From Daphnia carinata (taxonomy: Eukaryota > Arthropoda > Branchiopoda > Diplostraca > Daphniidae): DNA of 64,000 nt. This document shows, one piece after another, positions 11,816 to 25,283 of the stretch. Under the pieces are notes generated by a model that was not told the origin of the DNA, did no database searches, and saw only the letters and a program-made list of their open reading frames with translations. Position numbers and translations under genes: made by a program. Location of the stretch: positions 4,216,001 through 4,280,000 of the forward strand of contig NC_081340.1 in assembly GCF_022539665.2 (NCBI RefSeq), in the 5' to 3' direction. Each line of letters starts with the position of its first letter. Positions within the stretch are counted from its first letter, which is position 1.

Positions 11816-13479
11816 ATGAAAGGCATGTCTACACCTTTGGTTCTAATGTACTACATCTCTATACAAAGCCTTGCCATGGTAATTTTTATTTTAACGCATA
11901 ACAGTAAGAAATGTGAATATATGATACCTTCCTTCTAGGTCCATTGTGGCTGGTTTAGTTCTGAAGAAAAATCAAAAAGCTCAATTATTTTGTGGTGGAC
12001 ATCATTCACTGGAGAAACAGGGAACTGGAGGACGTGTGGAGAGCAAACATGTTTCTTTACAGAAAACCGAACATACCTGTCACATTCCAAAACCAAGGTA
12101 GGTGCTGTTCTATATCAGACCATGTGCTTGTATATTCTCCTTGGATGCAAGGATTATAAGACGACAGGATACTTTTGTAGGCAATTGTTTTTTACGGTAG
12201 CAGTTTTGCCCCTCTTGATTTACCAATACCACGTCAGCCCTGGCATGACTGGGCTTTACTTCACGAAGAGTCTCCCAAAAACAATCCGTCTTTTTGCTAT
12301 TATCCTTTGATTTCCCTCTTCAGTTACACAGCGACATGGAGTAGGAAGTCAAGTTTTCCTTTGACACTCCTGAGCTTACCAAAATTGAGTGATCTTACAG
12401 GTATTAGCCCTGTTTCTTCATGTTGATGAATAGTGATATTCAAAAGCCCTTGTTGTTTTCTTTTTTATCGGTTTATGAAAATGGAGACAAACACTATTTT
12501 GTTTCTGTTGCTGACAAGAATGCAATCCTAGCTCGAGAGGGTCTTTCACCAGTGGTTTATGTCCAATCTTCTTGTGATGCTCCCTCGGATCGTGACTTGT
12601 ATGTTACAGCTCTCCAAAAGTTTATCGACATAGACTCTTACGGAAAATGTCTAAACAACAAACGTCTCCCACCACAGTTAGGTAGAATACTTTTCCCAGT
12701 CCAACAGGCATTGAAATTTCCATCTTTTCAGTCTAGAAAATCCTGCTGATGCAATGAACGACAAAGAATTTTTGCGACTTATGGCCAAGTATAAATTCAC
12801 TATCGCTTTTGAAAATGCGATGGGTGAGGATTACATCACCGAAAAGCTATGGCGTCCACTGTCACTTGGCTCAGTACCGATTTATTTGGGATCTCCTTCA
12901 GTCCAAGTAATCCCTGCTCTTATTCCAAATCCCTGCAAAGCTCTATGTTTGGTTTGATCGTTTTAGGATTGGGCGCCGAATAACAACTCAGTTCTTTCAG
13001 TGTGGAATTTTACATCGCCAGAATCTTTAGCTGCCCATTTGCACTATTTGAATAGGGATGACGCAGCATACAACAACATGCTTGTCCACAAAACGCAGGG
13101 AACGATAGAGAATAGGATTTTAACTGATGCCATGAAAAGTCGAACGTGGAGTGCAGGTGGCGAGGATGAGGACTTTGAAAAAGAGAATTTTGTTGAATCG
13201 TTTGAATGTTTTTTGTGTTCGGAAATTTACCGCAAGCAATCTGAAGAGGATGCTGGGTTTTCTTCCCGACCCAATTCTGTAGATACTACACATTATAGTT
13301 GCTTGCCTCCAACTCATCCCGTTACGGGAAAAGTCAATCCTGATAGCTGGTGGCTTGAACATTGGAATCACGCTCGTGCCGAAGCTAACGTCATTGGACG
13401 TTTCGCTCAGCGTAATCTCAATTACACTTCCGACGAATTCCATCAGTCAGTTTTCCAGGAAATCTCTAATGTGACATAA
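11816..13479 (+). CDS. FUT10: Alpha-1,3-fucosyltransferase family protein, FUT10/FUT11 type (GT10)
   Basis: Six exons (11816-11878, 11939-12097, 12181-12400, 12487-12681, 12737-12906, 12967-13479) join in perfect phase to 439 residues. Introns are 55-86 nt. The first ATG opens a short hydrophobic stretch (MKGMSTPLVLMYYISIQSLA), which would act as signal or membrane anchor. Family landmarks follow in order: ILWWTSFTG, IVFYGSSF, DWALLHEESPKNNP, LSPVVYVQSSCDAPSDRD, VDSYGKCL-like IDSYGKCL, then the GDP-fucose region YKFTIAFENAMGEDYITEKLWRP and VPIYLGSPSV. The C-terminal part (FECFLCSEIYRKQ, ending VFQEISNVT) matches FUT10/FUT11 rather than the Lewis-type enzymes. GT10 enzymes transfer fucose from GDP-fucose in the ER or Golgi. 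FUT10 and FUT11 are reported to act as protein O-fucosyltransferases. The length is slightly below the vertebrate forms (about 480-490), mostly through a shorter N-terminus. An ATTAAA at 13592 is a possible polyadenylation signal. Confidence 0.92.
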
Positions 13480-15192
13480 CTGTCGCTATTTTTTTTCGTA
13501 AAACCCTTTGAAGATCTCAATCTTCTTGAGTGTTAATGTTTCCTTTTTTTCAGGATTCTTTTTTATTTGCTATTCTTTTATCTCCCTGTTTATTAAAGGA
13601 AAGCGTGCTTCCAATTTTTGTAAGCCTTTTTTTTTTTTTTTTTTTTGTTATTGACAAAGACCATTTCATGATTTTATGGCAACGGCTTTTACGTGGCTCT
13701 ATTAAACGTGTATTGTTGTGCGCAAACCCGGTTCTTTTGGCTTTTAGTTGTTTGGAAATAGCAGGGTGTAAATCCTTTCCGACAAAAGTGCTGTACTAAG
13801 CGGACATGGGGGGCACTAATCGAACCGTCGGCCGGGATGAGAGCTGGACCTGTCAAAAGCGGCTCGTGCGTTATGTTTGCTCGTTCCCGTCCTTTTTTTT
13901 TATTTACTCATCACTGGTGGGTGAAGGGTTTTTCGTACTGCCTTCCATCTTTTTTTTTTTATGAACTCGTAAATTGTTCATAAAATTCGGACTGTTCGCC
14001 CGATGTTGGGTCTTTATGGTTTATGGGAAACAGCGGAAATGCGTGAAAGGGGGGATCGAAATCAAAATTATGATTTCCTTTATTATTACAGAAGAACATT
14101 GTTCCAACTCTTTCGATTTGTATTTTTCTAATGTGATTTATAAGCGTCTTCTTATGATGCTCGGTCGTAACTTTCGCGTTTTCCGAAGAAGCCATTTTTG
14201 TTTTCCTCTAGAAAAGCGGATTCTCTAGTGTAATGGAAAGCTATCCGCGATGGTCGTAACGTGTTTGAGAAAGTTGACTGACCGCGCATCGACAAAGTTG
14301 GAACGTTTTCTGACCCAAAAACGCAGCCAGACCTTTTTTTTTTTGCTGTTTGTTTTTATTATTCATTGCATTTCCTCAATTAACAAAGACTATATCTCGA
14401 TGGCTCTTTCTCCAAGTGGCGATTCTACGTTGCTGACCCCTTTTTTTTCCTTTCTGCCTCCCTTCCAGTAGGTAAAATGAAGGCTAATCGAAAAATTATG
14501 TAGAAATGATGCCCTAGATTTTTCCCTAATTGCAATGCGACTCGTCTACTCGCTCGCAATTTAAACGTTAGAATTTCAAACGAGGGCGTCCTTGTTGTCC
14601 CCAGTTTACCTTCACTTCTCACAACAACACACGACAAAATGATACATTTTTTTCTGTCGCAATCCTATCTTGCTTTAGTGTGTCCTTAATGTGCGTGTTA
14701 CGTTTCAAACGAAACGCCACGTAATAGCCACCTACACCTTGTTTGTAAAAAGCTGCCGAAACGAAAAAAACTATCAATATCAAAATCCTCTTCCTGGATG
14801 GCCTTTTTTTTTTTGGTTGTAGCATTTCCACACACGCTGCGGTCCCCCGTCCTTATTATAGGCAAATAAAACTGACCACTTTTTTTTTGCTTGTTTGTTT
14901 GTAAGCCGCCATGATGACTTCCAGCATCGTGGCCAGCGAATACACACCTTTTTATTTTATTTTAAGGTGTCGATGGACTGGAAAAGAAGAGAAACAAGAT
15001 GTGCTTCTGTATAATCTCGGGTCAGTTATAGGTCAGTCGATTGCGTCTCTCGACTTTTACTTTGCGTGGAGTGTGTGGTCGTCTATGTAGGTTACGCTCC
15101 ACGATGTGTAATCATATCAGACGATCATCAGTAAAGCGAAAACCTACCACCCGTCGAGCAAGTTGAAGAGAAAAAAAAATACGAAAATCTGT

Positions 15193-15546
15193 TTACCTGG
15201 TTTTCGTTTTTTTATTCCTACTTTCTTTAGATTCTCTTTTTATTACTCGTATAATTCTCCTCACTAGCGTCAAACACCCCGCGTTTTGCTTAATATTTTC
15301 GTAGAAATCAGGTGAAATTCTTGGTTTCCCATTGCGTTTGTAATTGATGTTTGCTGCCAACTTGTAGCTCCCTGCCACGAGCCACTTCACAAACGAAAAG
15401 AGATCACCTTTTGCTTTTAATTTTTCGCGCTTCTTCCTTGCCCCTGTTCTTCTGATGAAAATGCGTTCGTGCAAGACCAAGGTGTGATATTTTGAACCTA
15501 ATATTTCGAGCCATTTTGATTCGCCTTCTTGACCGTCGCAAATCAA
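15193..15546 (-). CDS. Isolated 117-codon open frame, doubtful
   Basis: The frame begins MICDGQEGESKWLEILG and is Lys/Arg-rich toward its end. It stands alone in the gene-poor interval, has no recognisable domain, and its length is not exceptional for this base composition. I list it only because it is among the longer unbroken frames here that is not a homopolymer translation. It could be a chance ORF or a decayed element fragment. Confidence 0.12.
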   Translation of the reverse strand: MICDGQEGESKWLEILGSKYHTLVLHERIFIRRTGARKKREKLKAKGDLFSFVKWLVAGSYKLAANINYKRNGKPRISPDFYENIKQNAGCLTLVRRIIRVIKRESKESRNKKTKTR

Positions 15547-18500
15547 AGCTCTTGTAATTGGCTCCTCACTTTTGACGTAACGTTTGACAAGTGGTCTTTA
15601 ACTTATCTACCCTGATGCCCGTTCACGCAATGCGGGATAAGTAGCACGCCGCGCTTCAAATGCACCTCGAAGAGAAATCAGTAAACCGCTTTGGCGGTTC
15701 AATCTTTAACGCGTTATTTTTTCTCGTCTTCTTACCTGTTGAATATTTTGATAGACAAGCTTTTTAAACTACCGCCAGCCAAAAAAGAAATAATCTGTTA
15801 ATTAAACAATAAAAGTGTCTAGTAATTGGGAAGGGGGGGGGATCAGAAAGGCCATTTTTTGTCGTAACTTGTAAAGAACAAATGTTTTTCCGCCAAATTT
15901 ATTTTATTCAAGGATATCATTACCTGAACGCCCCCCCCCAAAAAAAAAATTTGATGTAGTTTTTTTAAATTATTATGATGCAAGGAAAGACCTTCTCCCA
16001 GTTCGTGACTGAATACTCGTGAAGGACTTAAAAAAAACGAATTTACTTTTGACAATGAAATCACGAGCAATTAATAAGCAAGATGTCTTAATCTCATGAA
16101 ATGTGATGATTACGCTGTCTTGCCTGTTAAGACGCCCATGATTTTCATCGTCCTAAAACCGCTTTTTTAAAACCGCCCTTTTGTTTTATCTCTTCTAAAC
16201 TCAATCTTTCGATTACATCGACCGAATGCGATAGCAAAGATTCAGTGACCCGAAGACCTAATTTATTCCAGCTAGATATTTTAGTAGTCAATTGTAACCA
16301 GCCTGCTGAACAGGCGAGTTGTGCTTGTCAACTGCATAAAACATGTATTGTTTTAAACTCACAAAGCGTTAACCAATTTATTAGAATTACGTTTGGACTA
16401 GTTGAAAAACCAATCGGCCGGAATTGAAAAGACAAACAGCGGAGGGGGTTGATTCTCTGCGTTACAAAAGCGATTTACATAGATTGCGAAGGAAAATGTT
16501 GAATGCACCACCCTGTGTATATATTTAGCAGAAATAGGAATTCCATGTCATGCCACAGTGAAAAGATAGTGATTTTTTTTTTTCTCCAGTTTTGTTTTGT
16601 ATTTTTGAAGTTTTACCGGCCATTATTTAAGGGCAGAATGGTCGCTAATCTTTTTCGTAAACTTTCACTGTACCCTAAAAACAAGTCAACCATTTCGTAC
16701 CCTTTTCTTTTTTCGGAGGGGGTTATATTTTATTTTGAAAAATTTACGCTTCTGGAACTTCATTAAACAGCCCAAACCCTGTACTTATAACTACTGTCTT
16801 TTAGTAGCTTCTGTGCTACCCTTTTTTTTGTTTTGCTTTTTTACATGACTCGGAATACGGGGAAAACATGCCACTGTTTTGTGGTGTCTGTGTCGCGACA
16901 CGGCGATGTTTGGAAACAAATTCTGAGACGGTGATTGATGCCGACAAATGACACGGTGTGTTGATGCCAATCGCAGTTTGACATTTCCGCTGTCTCTGGC
17001 GAAAAAAAAAAGAAACATTGAAGGGGGGGGGGGACAGCTGAGGGCGAGTTAATTGAACGGGCCACCAACAGTCTTTTATTGCGTAGTATGTAGTGCGACG
17101 TGCTGCCCATTGGCGAATTTTGATTCATTTTTGGCAATGGTAAAAGAGAAAGCCAAAAAAAAAAAATTCATAATTGCTGTGCTTTCTCTTTTTTTTGGTT
17201 ATTTGGCCACCCGTGTGGTAGTCACTCAAACTGGCTCATTAACTGTAATTATTGTCCTTTTAAAACACGCATCTTATTTCGTGCGATATCTCGTTTCTTA
17301 TTGTGTGCCGACATACCTATTTGTTGACATTTATCGGTGCCAAATGCTGTTATTAAATCAGAACTAGAGAAAGCAGGGCATTTCAGAAAAGTCTGGCGAA
17401 ATGAAATTGACCGTCGTGTTGCAAAATGACAGATGACAAAGTCTGCTTAAGAAAAGGATGGCTTTTTTTAAAGACCCTAATAACTTCATTGTCAAAAGCC
17501 ATGAACGGTACAATGAATTTATTACTGTAATTTGATCGTCCGCAGTTGGTGCAATGTAACGGCAGTTCACACGGTAGCACCAGAGTTAAAGGAATAATTA
17601 TTGCGCAATATTCACTTTCTCCCTGTTATTGAAGATTCCCTTTCCTCTAACGCATCTCCCTCCTTTTTGTTGTTTTCGAATCTTGTACGTCATTCCTTTG
17701 ATTACCGACCAGCGCCTGTATCACGGTTTTTAATTGGTTTCGTCTAACGTGCCGCCCCAGGAGGAAAGTAATGGCGTCTTCACTTTTTTTAAAACCTTTG
17801 TCAAGTGTAGAAATAGTCCACCAATTCGAATTACTTATTCCAACTTCTGGCCGTTAACTTGATTCATTGAACTGGACCCCGCTATACATACCTCGTAATC
17901 TCATTAAATTTCGGGAACATTTATTATTCATTACGTGCGCCTCTTGAATTACCGGCCGAGCTTCTGCTTCGCTAGTGTCAAGTAACTCGAAATGCGTTTG
18001 TATGCGAAGCTCTTGTGATATGCGTACCACCTGCTACTAAGACCTTCAATGATTTTATTCCAACCACCGCAAGGCCATTTGATTCTTTAAAAAAAAATCG
18101 CTTTGAAATCGTCTCTGTTTTTCAAAGCGGTGGAAATACCAGTAGACAAATTGATCCGTAAATAACATTCTTTTATTGCGTTTCATTTTACTCCTCGAGA
18201 GAAACACCGGTTGAAAAGGAAAGTGTCGACTATCGTTAACCCCCTCCTGGATAGCGTTGAATTAAAAAATAGTGCAGCGGGAGGTACCGTCCGTTGTTGA
18301 ACGATCCTCAACTTCTCCATCTCGGGTTCAATGAACTCGCATCTTAACGCAGTCGGAATCAAGTTTTTTTCTTTTTTAAATTTAAATTTCCCTCTTTTTA
18401 TTATCCCTATACTTTACTCCAGTTAATGGAGGAAGGAAGGTAATGCGACACGTGGAATTAGAGCTTCTTGCGCACAGGCCGATGTTTACGTTTCTCTTTT

Positions 18501-21121
18501 GCGGTTTTATGGCAGTTAACGCGCTAGGGACTTAACGAGAAATATCGTAGCGCAACGATCCCAATCTCTTAAGAGCGATCTGATTTTGACGCGTGTTACA
18601 CGTAGAGAAAACAAGCTTTTAATCGAGTAGCCAACATGTTTTTCCTTTTCGAATAAGAAATTGAAACGCGTTATTAGAAAGTGTTTTTCGTTATTGAAAA
18701 GAGACGTTGATTTATGTTTTCGCTAAAAAAAGAGTTGCATTCAATTGGAACGCAGATACGAAAAGAAATGAAAAGGCGACTCGTGCCGGTTATTGTCTGC
18801 GTTTTGGACCCATTGACCACCTGTCGACCGACGGAAACGTTGGAAAAGGTTTGACGGACAATTGCGGCTCCATGTCTTTTCGGCGGCCTTGGGTTGCATC
18901 GATGTGACGGGTTATACGTGAAAGTGAAAACACTTGAAGCAAATTTGGCAAAAGCTCTAAGACAAAAAAAAAAAGGAAAGGGTTCCGTCCGCAAGTCTTC
19001 CAGCAGGGGGTCAACAACAGCGGGCCCCATATTTAGAGTAGCACGTTATCAAAAGGTAACAACAGATGTGCAATGCCCTCGAAAGGTGGTGCTTTTGTTT
19101 TTTTGTGGTAGAAGTTCATCGACTGGTAGATGTTGCTAATCCGTCAGCCAAAAAAAAACAAAAACAAGAGGAATAAAGGCCATTTAACAGAGCAGGTTGC
19201 AAACTGGCTGCAGGGCAGAGTCTTGAGTTACAAGCCACATACACAAATAACACGCCCATACGAACCGAATTGAAATAGACGAGCAAAACGAGAGACAAGA
19301 AGGCCCTCCGCACAAAACCGAAATGGAAAGTCGCAAATTTGTTTGGCATCTGCGTGCGTTCATTGCGTCCGTGAGGAAGTCGATCGATTACGCTTCGCAC
19401 GCAATCTTCGTGCGAGCAAATTCATCTCGCGAACGGGGATGAATAATGTTGGCGTAATAACATCTTAGGGAGATCGTTGCGCCCCTAATGCTATCGATGC
19501 GGTCGTATTCCAAAAAAATGACGTACGCCCCGAGACTTAATCTTAAAAACATTTTTCGAAATTTGAATTCTCCAGAAGGCGTTTAACGTCCTGATCTGTG
19601 CGATTCTACTTTATTACATGTTAATCTGTTTCATAGGGAAGACGGAGAGTTGCCTTGGAAATGAATCAAAGAGAAACGAGAAATCCGAAATGCCTTAAGA
19701 GGCTGTTACCCTTTTGATTAAGAACATCTTAACTTTTCATTTTCCTTTTAAAGAAAAACGAAAGCCGTTTTTATTTTTTAAAGGGGAAACTTTGAGAGGA
19801 AACTTGCCGCCGTTTTACCCCTTTCAAGTGTGACGTTCGTATTTATCTTCTTGCTCTATCGAATATTTCATTTTTTTTTAGACTCTCTTTGTAATGTTTT
19901 CACAGTAGTCTTTGTTATCCACACCCGAGGGTTTCAACTGTAATTACGTGAAGCAGGTTTCTTTATTTTCCTCGGGAATCCCCCTGTTTTTGCCATCAGT
20001 CAGATGCCGCAAGATCGAAAGTAGGATGTTACCTTTTCATTTCATGACTTGAATTTAACAACAAATCCAACATCTACAATCGTGAAATCAAGAGCATTTC
20101 AATCGCAAGTCCGCGCAAGTCAGGAATAGTAAAATCATTCTAAAATTTGAAAATGATTTAACAAGATATTGTACGTACAGGTTTCTTGAATCGTTCTGTT
20201 CACTTGTAAATGCGTGCCGACGTTTTCGTGAGGAAACAAGCGTCACGCCCCTACTGATCTTGGGATATTGCGTTGCGTGTGCGAGCGCATTCCAACGACA
20301 CGTTAGAGAAGGTAGCTACCGTAGCAGTTTGCCGTGAAAATGGTAAGAAAACCCTAAAAAAACAAACAAAAGAATACCACCCTTTCGAAAAACGATGTTG
20401 AAGTCCTTCGCTAACTTGATTAAAAACGTGATCGTTACTTTGCAAGGTTAAAGTTTGAATTTATTCAGTAAATTCGTGATCGACTGCTTCCGCTTTCCGG
20501 CCGTCCGGATCTCCCTATTTTACATGCTTATAGCTCGTTTATTCATTTGGGATGATTGAAATTATTTGACGAAGGTTCAACACTTGATACGATATCACTG
20601 CAGTTATTTGAACCGAGTAGCCACGACATCTAGCGTCAGCTTAGGTACTAAACTAGCGCACCCCTTTACCGTTGCATTTTTCGGTTAACTTTGAAAAGAC
20701 CACCTTTCATTTTTCTTAGAAATCATCAACAACACCAGCAAAAAAAAAAGAAGATAGCATTTTAAAGTGACGTAGTAACTATAAAGTGTTTTGTACGAAT
20801 AACTTAAACGCGTGGCGATGCAGCGCAGGTGGCATCATCGTCACTTTTGGCTTAGACGCTTCAGACTGGGAATGACCGATCGTGTCTGAATTAATGGAGC
20901 GAAACTCGTTGTACATTAGCATTTCAAAAAAAAAAGCTAACAAAAAGATAAGCGATGCCTAGAAATCCTTACGAGCTGCAAAAATGGCTGACCGAATCGG
21001 CACGAAAACACCACCCCACCCCCATTATTATTATTTTTTTAAACATAAAATTGTTTCTTTCTTTGAGCGATTTCATCTCTCCCCGACCACGTAATTTTCG
21101 GGACAATTGTTTGTCACGCGC

Positions 21122-21127
<6 letters not shown>

Positions 21128-21156
<29 letters not shown>
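21128..21156. repeat. Poly-A tract
   Basis: An uninterrupted run of about 29 A in the gene-poor interval. No retroposon body is recognised. Confidence 0.9.
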
Positions 21157-21158
<2 letters not shown>

Positions 21159-24100
21159 AACCTTCTCCGCAATAAGGAGGTCTAATTTCACGCATCGATC
21201 CGTTTCGACGCCCCTCTCGAAAAACGAGCGAAATTGTTTGCTGTCGCTTGTTTTTGTCAGCCAGCTTTCCTTGTTTGTTTCCATTTTCCGTTGTTTTTCT
21301 TGATGTATTTAAGCGTTTGTAATTGTCTATCATCATGCCCACCAAATGACGCATTAGCTTTAGAATAGAGATCTATCTAACAGCGTAGATAGACAAGGCC
21401 ACTTGATAACCGGGACTTTATCCCGCCTTCACCCCCATCTGCAATCTAACGCGGTTTATTATGATTTTTTTCTTTAAAAAAAAAAATGATGATCATTTCT
21501 GCAATTGAAAAAGAATTTAATTTAATCGTCGGAATAGTTGGGAAACCAGCGGGAGCCACTTACCTGTTGCGGGACTCCCGCGAAAGCGGCCATTTACCGT
21601 ATCGAGAGAATGTATCGTAGCTCCCAGCAGCGGCACGTCTCGCAGTTTTCGTGTGGCTGTTTCACTGCTTGTATTATTATTTTTTTTTTTACTATTCTTT
21701 TTCACCAAGTGATAAAACTCGATCATAAAAAACCGGTTACCCTTAAGACGTAGGTAGGAAAAGAAAAAAAAAAAAAACACGAAAATTGTAAAGAATCAAA
21801 GAATGGCCAGCGTTCAGAGCAAGCACCAAGCACCCGGAGTCAGTCGTCTACTCCCTTAGCCAGCAGCAACACTGCCGGCGAGAAAGCAGCACACATTTTG
21901 GGTTGCTCTAAATTCCTAAATCGCGCGCAAGTCGATGTAATTTTTTATTTATTTTTTTTTTTAAAGAAAGAAAGAAGAATCTTGTCTAGCGATCGATTAA
22001 CAAGCTCCAGTGAATGAGAGAGAGATTTGTTTTTTTTGGAAAGCAAAAGGGAAGATCTGGAGGCGGCAGCGAAACAACTAGCTCAGTTTCGCCTCGTAAC
22101 TCAACGCATGTGATGCTCCGCTTTGTTTTCGCATTGTTTATTGGCTTCCGTTTTTTAAGTGTGTGTGAGTTGTCAACAACAGCCCGCCTCCACTTCTGTG
22201 GTTGCTGAGATTTTGTTTGTTCCGTCTTTGCGTGGATTCCGTTCCGTAAGTTTTGATTATGTTTCATATTTTTTTTTGTTTCCCGGCCATGTCACACTTT
22301 GTGAAAAGATAAAAAGCGCAAAGGAAATTAATCGGGTAATGGCTAGGACGCAATTTGGGTTTTTAAAATTAGGAAACTCACGAGTGTCACGCATTCGGCG
22401 TGACCTTACCATCCGTTATGTTTTGCGTTTTAATAACCCAGTTAATTGGAATACGTTGCTCAGAATAATCACCAATTATTGAATTCATTCCACCGGGTTC
22501 TATTTTATTTTATTAGGAATTTTTTCTATTGAAAAACACATTTTCAAATCGAATCGTGTTTTAAATTCAGCCATTGAATTTCGCAATCGTCCTTTTTAAA
22601 TAGTTTGAAGTCTTAGCGGTCCTCCCGTAAACGAGAAAACCTTGTACCTCTAGACGTTATTCACGTTTAATGTATAGCGATGTTCCAGTAGCAGTTCAGT
22701 AGAAGGGACGGTCGTCAGCAAATTGATTGATGCACTTCGTTCGGGTTTTTTTCGTGCAACAATTCCGGTTTCCAATCACCCACATTTGTTTTTGCTTTTG
22801 CCGTTCATTTCTCTTATCGTGCCGAATGTTCTCGAATAACTGTTTGATGCGTTATGATATTTTGAAACAAACTGAAGTTGGCCACACGGAAATGTCCCGG
22901 GAATCAGGCGATTCTCGTGACCAGGAAAAAAATCCCCGATACTTAAACCGAAAAGGTCACGTGTTGTTTTGAAAATCATTAAAATTTGGCAATGACGTAG
23001 CCGAGCCTCCATTCCAATTTTTTGCTTCTTTAACAGTTTGCCATTGATTGCCAACCTGTACTTTTATGACTCCATTTTTATTAAGTCTTGAGCGCTTGTG
23101 AATCTGCGGTTGGATGACGTTCAAAAGATAAGGAAAAAAAACATCGTAGAAAACTGTTTTTTTTTTCTTAACTATCAAAAACCGATTTTTGCCATCGTCA
23201 TTGGAAACCAATCGGTGCAACATCGACAGCCAGCTCTTCTTTCTGACATTGTTAACGGCATAACAAAAGTATTTAGAAATCGCGAACGCCAATACCTGAC
23301 GACACCGTCTACGTTGATTTCTTTTCCTTTCGTTTTTTTTCCTTCTTGTAAGAAAAATGATTACTCTCATCTTGATCAGATGCTTCCATTGAAAACGTTT
23401 TCTAGATTGCTATAAATGCATAATAGACCTGCCTACACCGCTGTGTTGTAGGTTCGCAGCTCGATCAATTGATCGAGGCGATGCGCCCGATGCTACTCGA
23501 AGCGGCTATTCATTTTCCGCATTGTTGTTTCGTCGTTGTTTCGTTTTTCTAATTCTTTTTCGTTCCCATCGAATTTCTCGGCTGTTGAATATGGGTTATG
23601 AGAACTCGATAAAATCACAGTAATTTTTCTGCCCCTCCTCTTATACGTTATCAGATAGAAACAGCTCGAAAAACAATGGTGTTTAAGCGAAGCCAAAAAA
23701 AAAAAAAAAAATTCGAAAAACTTCAAAATTATAGGTCGATTTTCGTAAAAGTTTCAAACAATAAAACAATAGTTATGCATTTATTTTTTTTTTCGTTTCA
23801 TTTTGTTGTTGGCACTGCTGGTATAATTTGCGTCTAGCCAAAAGGGGTAGCGACACAGTACATAAAACAAGTGTACGTACAATAAAAGAAAAAAGCAGTC
23901 GTTTCAATTGCTTTTTTTTTTGCAGGGGGTTTCCACCATCTCATCGTCCTTGCAACATTCACAACTCAATAAGATAAACTGCGTCCCCGTTCTACCTACG
24001 CCACAAAGATTTGTTGTTGTTGTTGTTGCGCTATCTTTGTCATTTTCGCCTCCCACCGATGGACTTCCATTCTTGCCATTTGCTAGCGTTTCAAGAATTA

Positions 24101-25283
24101 GAAACGTCGATTCGAGAATTCAATAAACAACGCAAATTCGAATTGAGATTTTTTAAAACAAAAACGACAGCCGAAGGGGGCGAAGTCCACAATAGCGAAA
24201 GAAAAACAAAAAGCGAAAGAGAGAGGCAAAACAAATCAGCATCGTTACAAATATTTCATTGTTTAGCAATAGTAGATTAACCTTTTATTTTATTTTTATA
24301 TATCTATATAAGGATAAACAAAAAAAAAAACATTTAAAACGCAAATATTTTCACACGCGCAATGACTAACATTTCTCCGGTTGCGCTTGTAGATTTCAAG
24401 CTCGTGTAGTAAAAGGTGAACGCACCGTATCCAAAAAGCATACCGGTTCTCTTCGAGCAAACCTGTTGTTTAGGAAAAAAAAAAGAGAGGGAAAAAATAA
24501 AAAATAAAATAGATAAATGTGTAAATAAAGAGAAAAAGAAAAAAAAATGATATTTTCATCCGTCCAAGATGATGGCTTTCTGCTCTGCTGATTGTTTGCG
24601 TGCCTACTCCATTGTAGAAGCTGTTAGGGCTTCGAAAAATATGCATGTTGTACAAGTAAAGCCACGTTGTTTATCGCTGTTTCTTAACCGAGTTCTCTTA
24701 ATAGCTGACCATTTGTCTCGGCTGAAGCGAAGCTGGACAACATTTTTCTCTTTTCCACGCATTTTTTTTATTCTTTCCTGTCCTCTCGCTTCTTGCTTGT
24801 TGACAGAAGAATTTTTACTGGTCGGAGAGAGAGTGAGCCAACTAAAATATCAAAAAATATGTTCGAGAGAGAGTGCGAATTGGCCGGCCAGGGACTTTTA
24901 TCACCATCCTCTTTTGTTGATTGAGAAAAAAAAAGAGAGAATAGTTTTTATTTTTTTCACGAAGTAGATCACGAACGTGTCCATCTTTTTTCCGTTCATT
25001 TTTTTTTTTTTTTTTTTTCTGTACTGGTTTTTCCTCCTGCTCCTCTTAGGATCCGCCCCAATCTCTTTGAACGTAGAAAGCGAGAAAGAAGACCTCTCGC
25101 AAAATAAACGGGCCAGTCCGTTAGCCAGTCGTTGTCTGGCCGTGTCACTGCAACAAGTGCTTTCTTCCTCTCTTGTTTGTTTGCGTGTGATGATGTTTAT
25201 GCGATTGTTCACCTGACGTTCTTCACATTTTTTTTTCCCATTGCAGCCGGATTGATTCGTTTTTATTTCGTCAAGCCTGTGTG

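Larger units (their letters stand above)
13480..25283. other. Large gene-poor interval between fucosyltransferase and cadherin
   Basis: Nearly 12 kb without a gene I can support. Open frames are short and many translate homopolymer runs. Visible items are long A/T runs (for example 21128-21156), a TTG/CAA microsatellite near 24010-24028 and an Inr-like TCAGTC at 21840-21845. The part nearest 25284 probably holds the promoter and 5' UTR exons of the cadherin, since vertebrate and insect relatives often have long first introns. That is inference only. Confidence 0.5.

Noticed and set aside
21517-21780. Minus-strand 87-codon frame beginning with a Phe run
   Set aside because: It begins in an A-run, overlaps another frame on the plus strand and lacks any motif.
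22957-23370. 137-codon minus-strand frame
   Set aside because: Lys/Arg-rich translation of A-rich DNA, overlapped by a comparable frame on the other strand. It has no splice context and no domain.
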